A stretch of DNA of 64,000 nt from Liquidambar formosana (taxonomy: Eukaryota; Streptophyta; Magnoliopsida; Saxifragales; Altingiaceae), in contig CM077833.1 of NCBI GenBank assembly GCA_039720395.1, forward strand, positions 18,847,133 through 18,911,132. Reading direction: 5' to 3'. A model generated the notes under the pieces. That model searched no databases. It was not told the DNA's origin and saw only the letters and a program-made list of their open reading frames with translations. Shown here in pieces: positions 25,101-37,000 of this stretch (position 1 is the stretch's first letter; every line of letters starts with the position of its first letter). Position numbers and translations under genes: made by a program.

Positions 25101-27206
25101 TGTAACTAGTGGCATTTGCCTCATTTGTTAAGTGAGTGATTTCAGGTTCAAACTTAAGAAGAAGTATTAATACCAATTTCTTAATATTAAAAGGGGTAAG
25201 GGTAGTTTCTATTGATTGCCAAAAAAACAGAAGAAAAAGGAAAGAAAGTGAGAACAAAAGAAAAAACAATTAAGGATTAGTCCTCATTTGAACAAGATTA
25301 TGTATATAGTTTCTATTGCGTGCATGACATCTTGGATAGATCGCACAGCTTAGAGTTGTGTGATCCCATCTGGTATGTTGGAGACGATCCGCACCTAATC
25401 ATTTTCACACACACACACACATATATATATAAGCCGTTGGATCACGTAGAATCTAATGGTGTCATTATTTTGTTAGTCATTTTTACATTAGACTTTTTTA
25501 GAGATCTAATATCTTAAGAATCTATCTCTACTATCTATAAAAGCTGAATTTTAGAAAAACTTTTGAACGACCAATATATCCTTATTTGAAAATAAAAATA
25601 AAAATACATATCTATCATTCCTTTAATTGAAACACATAGTAAACATTTTTATCATTTGGTAACAAATGAAAGTTAGATTTTAACTCAAACTCTTAACAAA
25701 TTAAAGTTAGATTCTTACTTAAATTCATTTTCCTAGAGCAACTATTAAGTTGTATGATAATATATATGAATATAAATTCTTTAAATATTTCGTTTTATGA
25801 AGAAAAAAAATTCTAAATGTACATCTCAAGAGTTTTTAATCTTTTGTTGACAATTTTGATGAAAAAAATGTGTACTTTTGAATTTTAAACTTCATCTTTT
25901 ATGAAAAAAAATATAAAATCTTTATGTATTTATTATTTGTATAACTAATGTTATTTAAAAATATTTGCGTGCAATGCACGTATGTTATATCTAGTTATGT
26001 AAAAAATTGTGTACACAAGTTGTCTCGTGATCTATATATATATGTATAGTCCTTTTAGTATGAGGTGTATTGCATCATGTGTATTTCAAAACTCTTATCT
26101 GCAACTTCGTATTTTGTTAAACAAATCATTGGATTAAATTTGATTCATATGTAGGTCATGCATGTCAAAAATCAAGTTAATATGAGATCAAGAGCTATTT
26201 CATCCATAAATGAGCGATTGTTATTGATTAAAAAATGTAAGTTTTGATTGAATAACAATTAATCTCACAAAATATGAGTTGTAGGTAAGAGTTTTGAAGT
26301 GCACTTGTGCATCAGGTGTTCCTAATATTAAGGGGAGTGTTTGTTTGTGTGTGTGTATTAAGGTTGAAGCATCTTTTCATTTCTGATCAACTTGATATTT
26401 GACAAATATAATGTGTCAACCTGATATTTGGCAAATATAATGTGAATAGGAAGAACATCTAATTCAGCAGTGGGTTTCGTAAAATATAAGTCATGCAACA
26501 AGTTATTAAAAATTGTATATATATATATATATTATGCATGGTGCATCTCTTCACTTCTGATCAACTTGATATTTGGTGAGTAAGATGTGTATGGGAAGAA
26601 TATTTATTCCAATGGCAGCTTTCGCAAAAATAAGTCACACAATAAGTTATTAAAAATAACTTATATCAACACCCGTATTAAAAATTGTATCTGATGCATT
26701 AGTGAATTATCAGGCATATTGAGCCAATGCACGAGGTATAACGCCCAAATTCTTATATCAACATGTATTGATTTGATCAACACGTATTGACGTAATCAAC
26801 ACGTATTGACTTGATTGAGACTGTATATAAATATATGGGGTCAGGATATATCAATATATACAAATTCTTACACGAGTTTTTAAATAACCTATTTCTAATT
26901 TATATTTTTCAAAACCCACCGTTGGATTAGATAGTCTTCCCACATAGGTTATGCACACAAAAAATCAAGTTGATCCAAAACTTGTTGCCATTTGATTTAA
27001 AAAACTTATCTTTTTAATCACTAAAAATCTCACATTTATAGATGTAGTAGTTCTCAATCTCAGATCAACTTGATTTTTTGCATGCATGACTTATATGGGA
27101 AAACCATCTAATCTAACGATAGATTTCTTAAAATATGAATTGGAAATAGATAATTTAAAAACTTGTGTAAGAATTTGTGTAAAAAATTGTGTATGTTGAT
27201 CTTAAC

Positions 27207-27245
<39 letters not shown>

Positions 27246-30200
27246 ATGATGATCAAGTAAGCACTGTGTTGATATAATTTAAATCAACACCCACATTGAG
27301 AGGTTGTACCTTGTGCATTAGTGGGATATGAAATGCAAGGGGTACAACCTCCAATGCATGTTGCTGATATAACTTATATCAACACGTGTTGATGGGAACA
27401 TAATCGTGTATATATATATATATATATATATAATTCCATTCTAGTCCAGTATCTTGGACTGAAATTTCCATCAGGGATCCTAGACTAGAATTCCCATTCA
27501 GGCTTCTTTTTAAGCTTTCAAATTGAGATCCATGTGGATTAATGATTTAAGTTATCTCGATCAGATGACTTGAAAGAGAAGCCTGGACAGGAATTCCGTC
27601 TAGGATCCAAAACCTAAAAAGGGACTATATATATATAGGATGATGATTAGGTGAGCATGTGTTGAAGTAATTTATATCAACAAGCCGCATTAGAAGTTGT
27701 ACTTCGTGCATTAGTGAATTACAGAGTACATTAGGCAAATGCAAGGGGTACAACCCCCAATGCATGGTACTGATATAACTTATATCAACATGTGTTGATG
27801 AGAATATAACAGTATATATATATATAAAAGTGATTCTTAATCATGAAGAGAGAGAGAGAGAGAGTGAGTGAGTGAGTGTGTGTGTGTGTGTGTGTAATTG
27901 TAAGGGGTGTGTTTAGATCATAGGAATGGGAATCATATTCCCATTTTGACTCATTCCCATAGTTGGTCCTTAATTTTTATTGGAATCCATCTTCTAGAAC
28001 AAGGATTTGTGGGAATGATTATAAATAGGGGTATGTAATATTCGAGTTGGGATATGTTTTATGATTGGAAAATATTTTTTGACCCATATTATTGGCCTAT
28101 TCAAGGACTCATAACACTATTAGGGTATGAGTGCCGCACTCTATTTATGTATGGTTCAGTAAGATAGGCGGAATAGCATTGCTCTTTATGATTTCCATTT
28201 AAGGGGAATGAATCCAAATAACTCTTGCTACTCTCCACCCAGGACTCCATCACCATTAAACCACCAACACCCCCCCCCCCCAAATAACTCTTGCTACTCT
28301 CCACCCAGGACTCCATCACCATTAAACCACCAACACCCCCCCCCCCCCCCAAAAAAAAGTAATAATAATAATAATAATAAAAAGGAACATCCCTACCACT
28401 AGTACTACTCACCCATCACCAATCACCCATCATCATTTTTTCAAAATGAAATTTAAAAGATAAGGATTAAAACCCTGCCTTAAGGTTAGGTCAAGCTTTA
28501 GCTGCGCATTGGTTGGGAATAGCATATGTGAGGCTTGGGTTGTGCACTAGCATCAGAAGTGGGTGGTTCACTTCTTGCAGCCCAATATATAATTTACTTG
28601 GCTCATAACAACTTATCACTTTTGCCATGTGGTGGTTTAGTAGTACTTGATTTACTTTCAAGTGGTTTGGGAGGTGATAGATCCTAAGGTAGAAGCTCAA
28701 AATGGATAGCACTTGAGATTATTGTTATGCCTTTGACTTCTGGTTTACTGGTGCCATCAGGTAGATTAGGTAAGTCCATGACTCAATTGGCTTGAGAGCC
28801 CCTCCTATCATTGGTTCCCACTGGGTAGGGTGCTATTATGGTCATGCCTAAGTAAGGAAGTTACTCATGGGTTTGCTTTTTTTACAATCTTTTCCTTTAG
28901 GGTAAATTGCATTTAAGGGTCCAAAGTTTGGGACAGATTTCACTTAAGGGTCCCAAATTTTAATTGCGTCAATTTGGTACCCAAATTATTATTTGGGTTT
29001 CAATTTAGGGTTCGACATCAAAATTGTTTGTTGACTAGATGGAAATTTTGTACATGATATACATGTGACCAAATTAAAATTTTATCATCCCTATTTTGCC
29101 CCTCATCCTATCTTATCCACATAAAGCTTCCATTGCCGGTAATAGAGCATTCCCCCAATTTTTCCCTCTTCTGAACATTATGGCCTTATGGGTAGCTGGC
29201 TTTCTCCCAGCAATCCACCCTTAATTGCCGACACACAATTTTTTCTGACAATGAAGAAACCAAAAAAAAAAAAAAAAAAAAAGGGAAACAGTAGCTATAT
29301 AATAAACATAATAGGGAAAAATCAACAATTTTCCGGTGATGAAGGTTAACCATTCCTCTGAATGCAGTTGCAAGTTGCCATTGACCATCTTCAAACCCAA
29401 ACCCAAACTCAACCATGGCAAATTTGAATCCCAAACCAACTATCGTCAAACCCCAACCTAAATCCAACCATTGTCAAACCCCAACCCAATGTTGATTTAC
29501 AATGGGTATAACCCAAAAGGAAGGCGGCGACCGGCAATGAAGGTTAACCATTCCTTCGACTGCAGTTGTAAGCTACCATTGACCATTTTCAAACCCAAAC
29601 CCAAACTCAACCATGGCAAATTTGAATCCCAAACCAACCATCGTCAAACCCCAACCTAAATCCAATCATTGTCAAACCCCAACCCAATGTTGATTTGCAA
29701 TGGGTATACCCAAAAGGAAGGCGGCGACCGGCAATGAAGGTTAACCATTCCTTCGACTGCAGTTGTAAGCTACCATTGACCATTTTCAAACCCAAACCCA
29801 GACCGGCAATGAAGGTTAACCATTCCTTCGACTGCAGTTGTAAGCTACCATTGACCATTTTCAAACCCAAACCCAAACTCAACCATGGCAGATTTGAATC
29901 CCAAACCAACCTATCATCAAACCCCAACCCAATGTTGATCTGCAATGGGTATAACCCAGAAGGAAGGCGGCGAAAATTTGGCCATGGACGGTGCACCATG
30001 CTGTTAGTGATAAAGGTTTGGGTTTCAGATCTGAATCTTGTGCGTTACAAGTGGGTTTGCAGGCAATCGCATGGGTTTAGATGGAGTTTCTTGTACATGT
30101 TATAGTTTTAATGGCCTAGGAGGTATCGACAGCAAGAAAAGAGGCAAGAGGCTCACTCGCCTAGCGACTAACGCTTCCACTATCAATCTCAGAGCAACCA

Positions 30201-31016
30201 AACACCCATCGCGTCATCATCGGCAACTGTCGAGTCTACCCAGCTCCATCGCCATCGAGTTTACCTAGCTCCCGACCGATTTTTGATTATGGAGGTGTGG
30301 GGTTTTACAATTGGGTTTTCACTGCCATCAATTGGGTTTGGAAGGAGAAGGACGAATTGAACAAGGTGAAAGACACAACAATGTTCGCCATCAACCTCCT
30401 ACGTCGTCGGGAAAAAAAAAAAAATAAAAAAACGAGCTGCCTTCTTTTCCATGGCTTAAGCTGAGGCTCATCATCGTTGAGATGGGTTTTGTTTAAGCTT
30501 TATGCTTTTGATACCAGACAGGTGGGTTTTGTTTAAGTTTTATTCTTTTGATGCCAGATGGGTCCTTCCATGCATCAAATCTTGTTTTTTTCCAGCAAAT
30601 CTTGTTTTTTTCCAGCGAATCATGGCTATGGCAGATCTTCCACACTAGCATCGATGAGAGAACAGAGACGGTCCCAAACGACATTGTTTTTTTTTTTTTT
30701 GGGGCATTATAGTCATTTCAGAATTATCGTTAACCCCGTCTCTGATTTTTGGTCAATGTTGATGTTGGGTACCAAATTGACGCAATTAAAATTTGGGACC
30801 CTTAAGTGAAACCTGCCCCAAACCCTAGACCCTTAAGTGCAATTTACTCTTTCCTTTATAATACTACCACCACACACCCTCATTTGTTAACACCATACAC
30901 ACCCATATTTCCTCCTTCCCCCCATCACCACATTCAAATGTAGCATCCTGATCACCTATATAAGAAACAATAGGCATCAGAAGTCTACCTCAGTTTGGTC
31001 TTAAGTTTTAGAACAA

Positions 31017-31049
<33 letters not shown>

Positions 31050-34000
31050 CAAATTCTATTTGATAATCCTAGGAATTCAAGGCGCTTGAGGTGCAACCCT
31101 AAGGAAAAAATGTCTCTTTTCCTTGGGGATGGAAAGTTTATCCTTCCCACCTTTCCTTCCTTCCACTTTTCCATCCTCCTTACCCAACATAGCACAAGTG
31201 TTGGAAGAGGAAGGGAAGGCACTTGAGGAGCAGCTACAGACTGCATTGGAGTGATGAATGGGTGAAGGAAATGTTTGCAACTGGATGACATTAGGTAAAC
31301 CAACCAAACTCAAAAACCGATCTTATATATATGTAGTCCTAATCAGATCAATACGTGTTTATATAAGTTATATTAACATGTGTTCAGCTAATCATCATCC
31401 TCTCTATATAATATAATATTTACTTATGTATGTATCTCATATTATAATTGTGTTAATTTCAATCTTTATTTCACTTCCATTTATTCTACCTATAAAAGTC
31501 TTATAAAAGTCTGTATTTTAGAAAAACTTTTGATTGACCATTATATCCTTATTTTAAATTCTAAATATTTATTTGCCTCCTATATTGAAATTAAGAATAT
31601 TTGTTTTCCAACAAAAAATGAGAAAGAAAGATAATAACATTTACTTCTTGAATTGTACAAAGCCTCTACTACTATGCATGTCTCCTAATGAACCTTTTAT
31701 TTCTACCATGACTTCTAGCCATGGAATGAATTTTGACCTATTGTGTTAAGCGTTCATTTTGATGACTTAAATTAACAAAAAGTAATAAATAATTAGATTT
31801 CCATTATATATATATATATATATGAGAATTTATGAATTTTCTTATATCTTTTATTATTTAAATATTATTCATGTGCAATGTACGCGTGCCCATATTTAGT
31901 ATATAAGAAATGTACTCAATGTTCATAAAAATGTTATATAACTTGTATCAACACGTCTCTATATTATCACCATCTTATATATTTAAGTTATCTTGATTTT
32001 TTTTTCGTGTTATATATACTACATTTGATGTTTTGTTGTAATAGTAAAAATATGCAAAAATATTATCTCTAAACAAAAATGACCCAAACCAATCAAACCT
32101 TCGTATGCAAGCAAGATTGACTCGCATTTTGCTACTTTGACTTTTGAATACTATATTATCCATGACCCAAAAAACATATCGAGAGTTAAGAGCATAGTTA
32201 TAAGCATTTTGAGTTTTTCGTTTCACTCCTACACTTGCGAGTGTCTGTTTATGGATGTCCGATTATTGAATCCTAAAGGTAAAGTGCTATAACCTACTGC
32301 ACCGGGTAACATACTAAAGGGGTAGAATTACGGTTAAAAACAGTGCTTTGTATACGCTTCAACCGATTAGTTTTAATTTCTGCAGTCTTTGTTGTTTTAT
32401 TCTTATACTCATAGTATCATCTATACTATATTTTTTCCAACACTTTCCTCCTACCGTAGCTAATCCAATTGCTGTTGGTTGTCTATCAAAGCACGAATTT
32501 TATGATTCCTAGACTTAGGTGTGGCTGAGATGTCAACATCATCTTACATTCATGACTCATTTATTTGGCCGGAATTAGAAGAATCAACGGTACTTGTTTG
32601 TTTGAATCATAATGAAATAAAATAAGATTTTAATGATAATCAATTATACTCATCATTGAAATCTCATTTTATTTCATTTTAATTTTTCTAATTCTAACCA
32701 AATAAATGTACTACTATATTAATAATTTTCTCATTCATTCATTTAAAAAAAAATAAAAATAAATCCCAATTGTGGGCCACACGAAAACCCCACAAAAGAT
32801 ACCCTGCCGGCTGCATTTGAATATATATTCTCGTCAGGGAACATCCACGAGACCAACAACCATGCATGGTACCATTATCAAGTGGGGTTCATAGGAGAGG
32901 TTTTCAATACTGTCAGGTGACAGTAGACATTTGGACTCACTTTTGTCGTTTCATTCAAAACTTCTCCACCATGAAGAGAAGTTGAGAGTTCAGAACTTAC
33001 CACGGGCTTTTAAAAATCCGGTAGGTGTCCAGTCAGCGCATCACGTGAAAGGCAGGATGAGGGTTTCAAGGACAGATTAAGGTCACCTCTATCATATGGC
33101 CAAAAAATTATATATATTTATATAATTAAATCATTAATCCATCTATGATCACCAATGCCATTCTCTCTTCTTTTTTATGAAAGCAAATTAGAAGGAAGAT
33201 GCCACCTAGATTGTTGGTAAGTTTTATATAATTCTTCAACTGCAATATCCCTTTAGCTCAACTCAACAAAATCTTGATTTATAAAACATCACCACACTAC
33301 CTAACTCAACTCGATTTAGAAAAATTTTGTTTCCAACTAAATGGGTTGGTCTTATTCACCATTTAATACTATCAAATCAAGCGTTGTACCCTCTATTAAT
33401 TTTTTAATTAAGTTTTGATGACTTGACAACCCCAATTCTAAAAGCAAAAATAAAAAAATAGAAAGAGTTTTGAGTTTGATGGGGTGACGGCCCAGTCACT
33501 TTAACAGAATCAAATCACCATGAGGCTCGTGTGTACACTTTCGCATAAACTCTATGGGTTATGGTAATCTGCATTTCATTTAGGGAAGCAGAAGTAACAT
33601 GATAATTCAGTCCTCTCGTCCTCTTACCTTTTAAATCCAAATGATCCTAGCTAAATCAACCCTAACCATGCCAACATGTCAACAGTCGCCTCTTTGAATC
33701 TGAATTGATTCATAAGCCCTACACTAAGGGCTGTTTGTTTAGCCAAAATCAAAGGGAGTCGGAGTAAAATGAAATGAAATTTTAATAACGAATGTGCAGT
33801 CGCTCAACTTCATCATGCCTCATACAACTTTGTTGAGCACGGTATTGTGGTGATGACATGTACAAGGAAGCTCAAATCAATCAATTTTTAAAAAGAACGT
33901 GCCTTGCTGTGACATGGACTCATTAAATCGTCCATCCAGTCCATCAATCATTGACGTAATATATCTTCATGGAGTATTTAATTTACATGAAACTTGGGCA

Positions 34001-37000
34001 CCTAATATTTTATAGCACTAATTAAATACTCCATAAAAAAGTAGCCCCCTCCCCCTATAGGCTCCTTTACCAAAAGAGAAATCCTCACATAATGACCAAA
34101 TAAAGAAACTCTTTTTTAATATGGGAACAGAAGTTCAGCACTAATGCGTAATTGATTACCTTCCTATTTTTCCTCCTTCCTCTTATCCAAAAGAGACATT
34201 TTTGCTTGTTTTGAACCCAAAACCTACCCCACGGGACCAAAAGAAGAATGCCTTCACCATATATTCTAACTAGAAAGGTTTCCCATTTAGAATTGTTTTT
34301 AGCGACATATGTATATATAGACATATATGAGAAAAAGGGAAAAGAAAAGATAAAGACTCTCATTCTTTATTACAACATCGGATAGGGGACCTGCCAATTG
34401 ATGTTCATATTCTTTTTAGCTATGTATAGACATATTTGAGAATTATTTTGCTATCTAAATGTTATTTATCTTTGGCCCTCAATTCTTTTTCCAATTAAAC
34501 CATCAAATTGTCAATAATATATGCATCGCGAAGATAATTCTCTCTTTGTTGGCCCAATAAACCCACAGAAAGTACACAAATACTCCTAAAATTTTTATTG
34601 ATTATAAATTTGATTAATTCATTTGTCAATCAACAATAATTAATTAATAAATCATATATTAATTTTCCCTCCTATATTAAGATTAAAATAACTTGTCTAA
34701 TGAACGAAAAGGTCTCTTTAAATCAAACCCTAGGGTGAAGGACACCTTGGTCGACATTCAAAATTTTTTTTGAAGAATTTGAGGGCTTCGCAAATTTTTG
34801 GTTTTTTCTTTTATTATTTCACTTTATATAAATTAGTCATTATATTGTGTTAAGTATTTTTCAAATAAAAAGACAACTATTTTTTCTACATGAATAATCG
34901 TCTATAGAATTATGGATATTTCCTCTATAGCTTAATCCTATTTTTGTTTTAATATTTATCGTTGGTTTTCATATTTATCATCATTGTCTTAGTAATTGCC
35001 AATTTTATCATCATCATTATTCCTATTATCGTTAATTATGCAAAATCTACTCTGCTCTTATGTATATATTATCTCCCACAATTTATGGTTATATGATCGA
35101 TAAAATTCAAAATCACCCATGTGGGGTTGGTCGTGTGGCCAAGGTTTTAGTTGTGCTCCCCAAAGATCATTGTTTTGACTTTTCACAACTATAATTATCT
35201 GTATAAGTATGAGGTGTCTCACATGGATTGTTACAGGATTAGTCTGGGTTGAAATTTCAGCGAGAGTAAGGCCTAGGATATCTTAATAATTTTATATATA
35301 TTAAAAAAGAAGAAGATAAAATTCAAAATTCACAAACAATATTAGTACCTACTAAAGAGATGGGTGTTTGCATAAGGCTGAAACAACTAGAGCGAACCTT
35401 GAGCAAAACTATTATAAATGAAAAGAAGACCTAAAATCTCGATAGTTGGCTAGCTATAAGGTTGTGTTGACAATCACACTAAGCTAATTTCCCTAATATC
35501 CTAGGGGCAAGGCAAGAAGAAAGATAACTTTCAGCACTTAGGGACTCTTCAAGATTGTATAGAAAGGTTCCTGTGCATGAATCACTAGATAGATGGACTA
35601 GAAACTAGGAAAATTGAGATAGGCTAGGACTCTCATATATAAGATTGATTTTTTTCTTTTGGGGGTACATGTGCATCAAAACATCATAGAATATAATTAG
35701 AACCCTGCACCCTATCTTGATTGATATTCACTCGATCTGAAACTCTCCCCTTACGAGACGAGGAGAGATGTCATTAGGCTACAAGACTATTGGCTCATAT
35801 ATAAGAATTTGCATGTTAATTTTGAAGCAAAAGCATTAAAGTTTTCTAACAATTTTAAACAAAACCACCAATCTCATAAGAGACATTAAGGACATTAATA
35901 AGTCATGACAATCTAATTGGCATTGGTAGGATAGGTCAAAATCACATATTCGATCAATCCTAACAACCAAAATAGTCGGTGCTAAAATACTTGACATGAA
36001 AATCCTTTTATCACCAAATCTTGTTACTATTTAGTCCTCTAGGCAGCATTAATTTTAGGGTCAAGCTAGCATTCATCCATTAAGTTGAAAGTTAAAATAA
36101 TTTAGCATAATTTAAAAAAATATATATATATCTTCATTACATTTTGTAATGAATTATTTGTATAATATTTAATATTTATGTAAGGCAGCCTACTAATTAG
36201 TGCGGCTCCACTTGAATTTTCTCCCAAAAGATGAAGATTACAAACTCTCATAATATGCTTCTAACATTACATCTACCCTAATTATACTCCTAATTTGGCT
36301 GAAATTCAACCATCCTTAACCAAGCATAGACATTCAGAGAGCTGAGATAAACCCTAGACAATGTCATGCTAATGAACAACAATGACAGAAAGTGCTACCT
36401 ACTTCCATGTCATATATATTCTCAAGCATTAAAAATTTCTAACCAATACAATGACTAAAAAAAAAAAAAAAAAATGAGCCACACTAGCGTGATCAATGTT
36501 AAAGTAGCAGATTTTGAATCATAATATCACAAAATTTAGCCCTATTTTAGCTCGGCACAATGCATTGTAAGTCCTCTAATCTCACTATGGATAAATTTTT
36601 ACAGACCAGTTTTATCTTAGTGACATAATTCTTTTTTTCTATAAAAAAAAAAAAAATTAAATAAAAATCAACATTTTCAGATAACAAGTGAAGCGAAAAT
36701 AGAGAACAAAAACTAAGTATAATGGACGAATAATCTACAAAATAAACGCCATTGCCGACGAAAATAAGAGCATCAGATATATGCATATTAATTTGGAAGG
36801 AGGATTTAATGGTTAAAGACTGAAGGAGAAGAAGAAGAAGAAGAAGAAGAAGAAGAAGGAGAAGCATTAATGAGATCTTAAAGGACCTGGTGCTGGCGAA
36901 ATCATAGAGCTTTCCGGTGCTCGAGAAGATCATCACTCCTACTTCTGCGTCGCACAGGATCGCCAGCTCCTTCGCCTTCTTCAGCAATCCGTTCCTCCGC

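Larger units (their letters stand above)
19967..36886 (-). other. MADS intron 1 (16.9 kb), transposon-rich
   Basis: One intron separates the MADS-domain exon from the I-region exon. It holds LINE remnants, fold-back MITEs, Helitron-like elements, SINEs and a Mutator-like element, listed separately. Stretches at 32.7-34.6 kb and 35.3-36.4 kb look single-copy with no coding signal. Intron 1 of MIKC genes often holds regulatory sequence. Confidence 0.85.

Noticed and set aside
28101..28412. Gly/Val-rich and Pro/Asn-rich frames on both strands
   Set aside because: Products of a 67-bp tandem duplication, C-runs and an AAT repeat.
29471..30105. Plus-strand frames with repeated [19 protein letters not shown]
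   Set aside because: They come from the tandem units inside the Mutator-like element. Repetition of one open unit explains the length; no known domain is seen.
36547..36886. Open frame continuing the MADS domain for 113 further codons
   Set aside because: It reads the TTC repeat and intron sequence (poly-leucine and hydrophobic stretches). The donor at 36886 and the well-matched exon 2 at 19888-19966 replace it.
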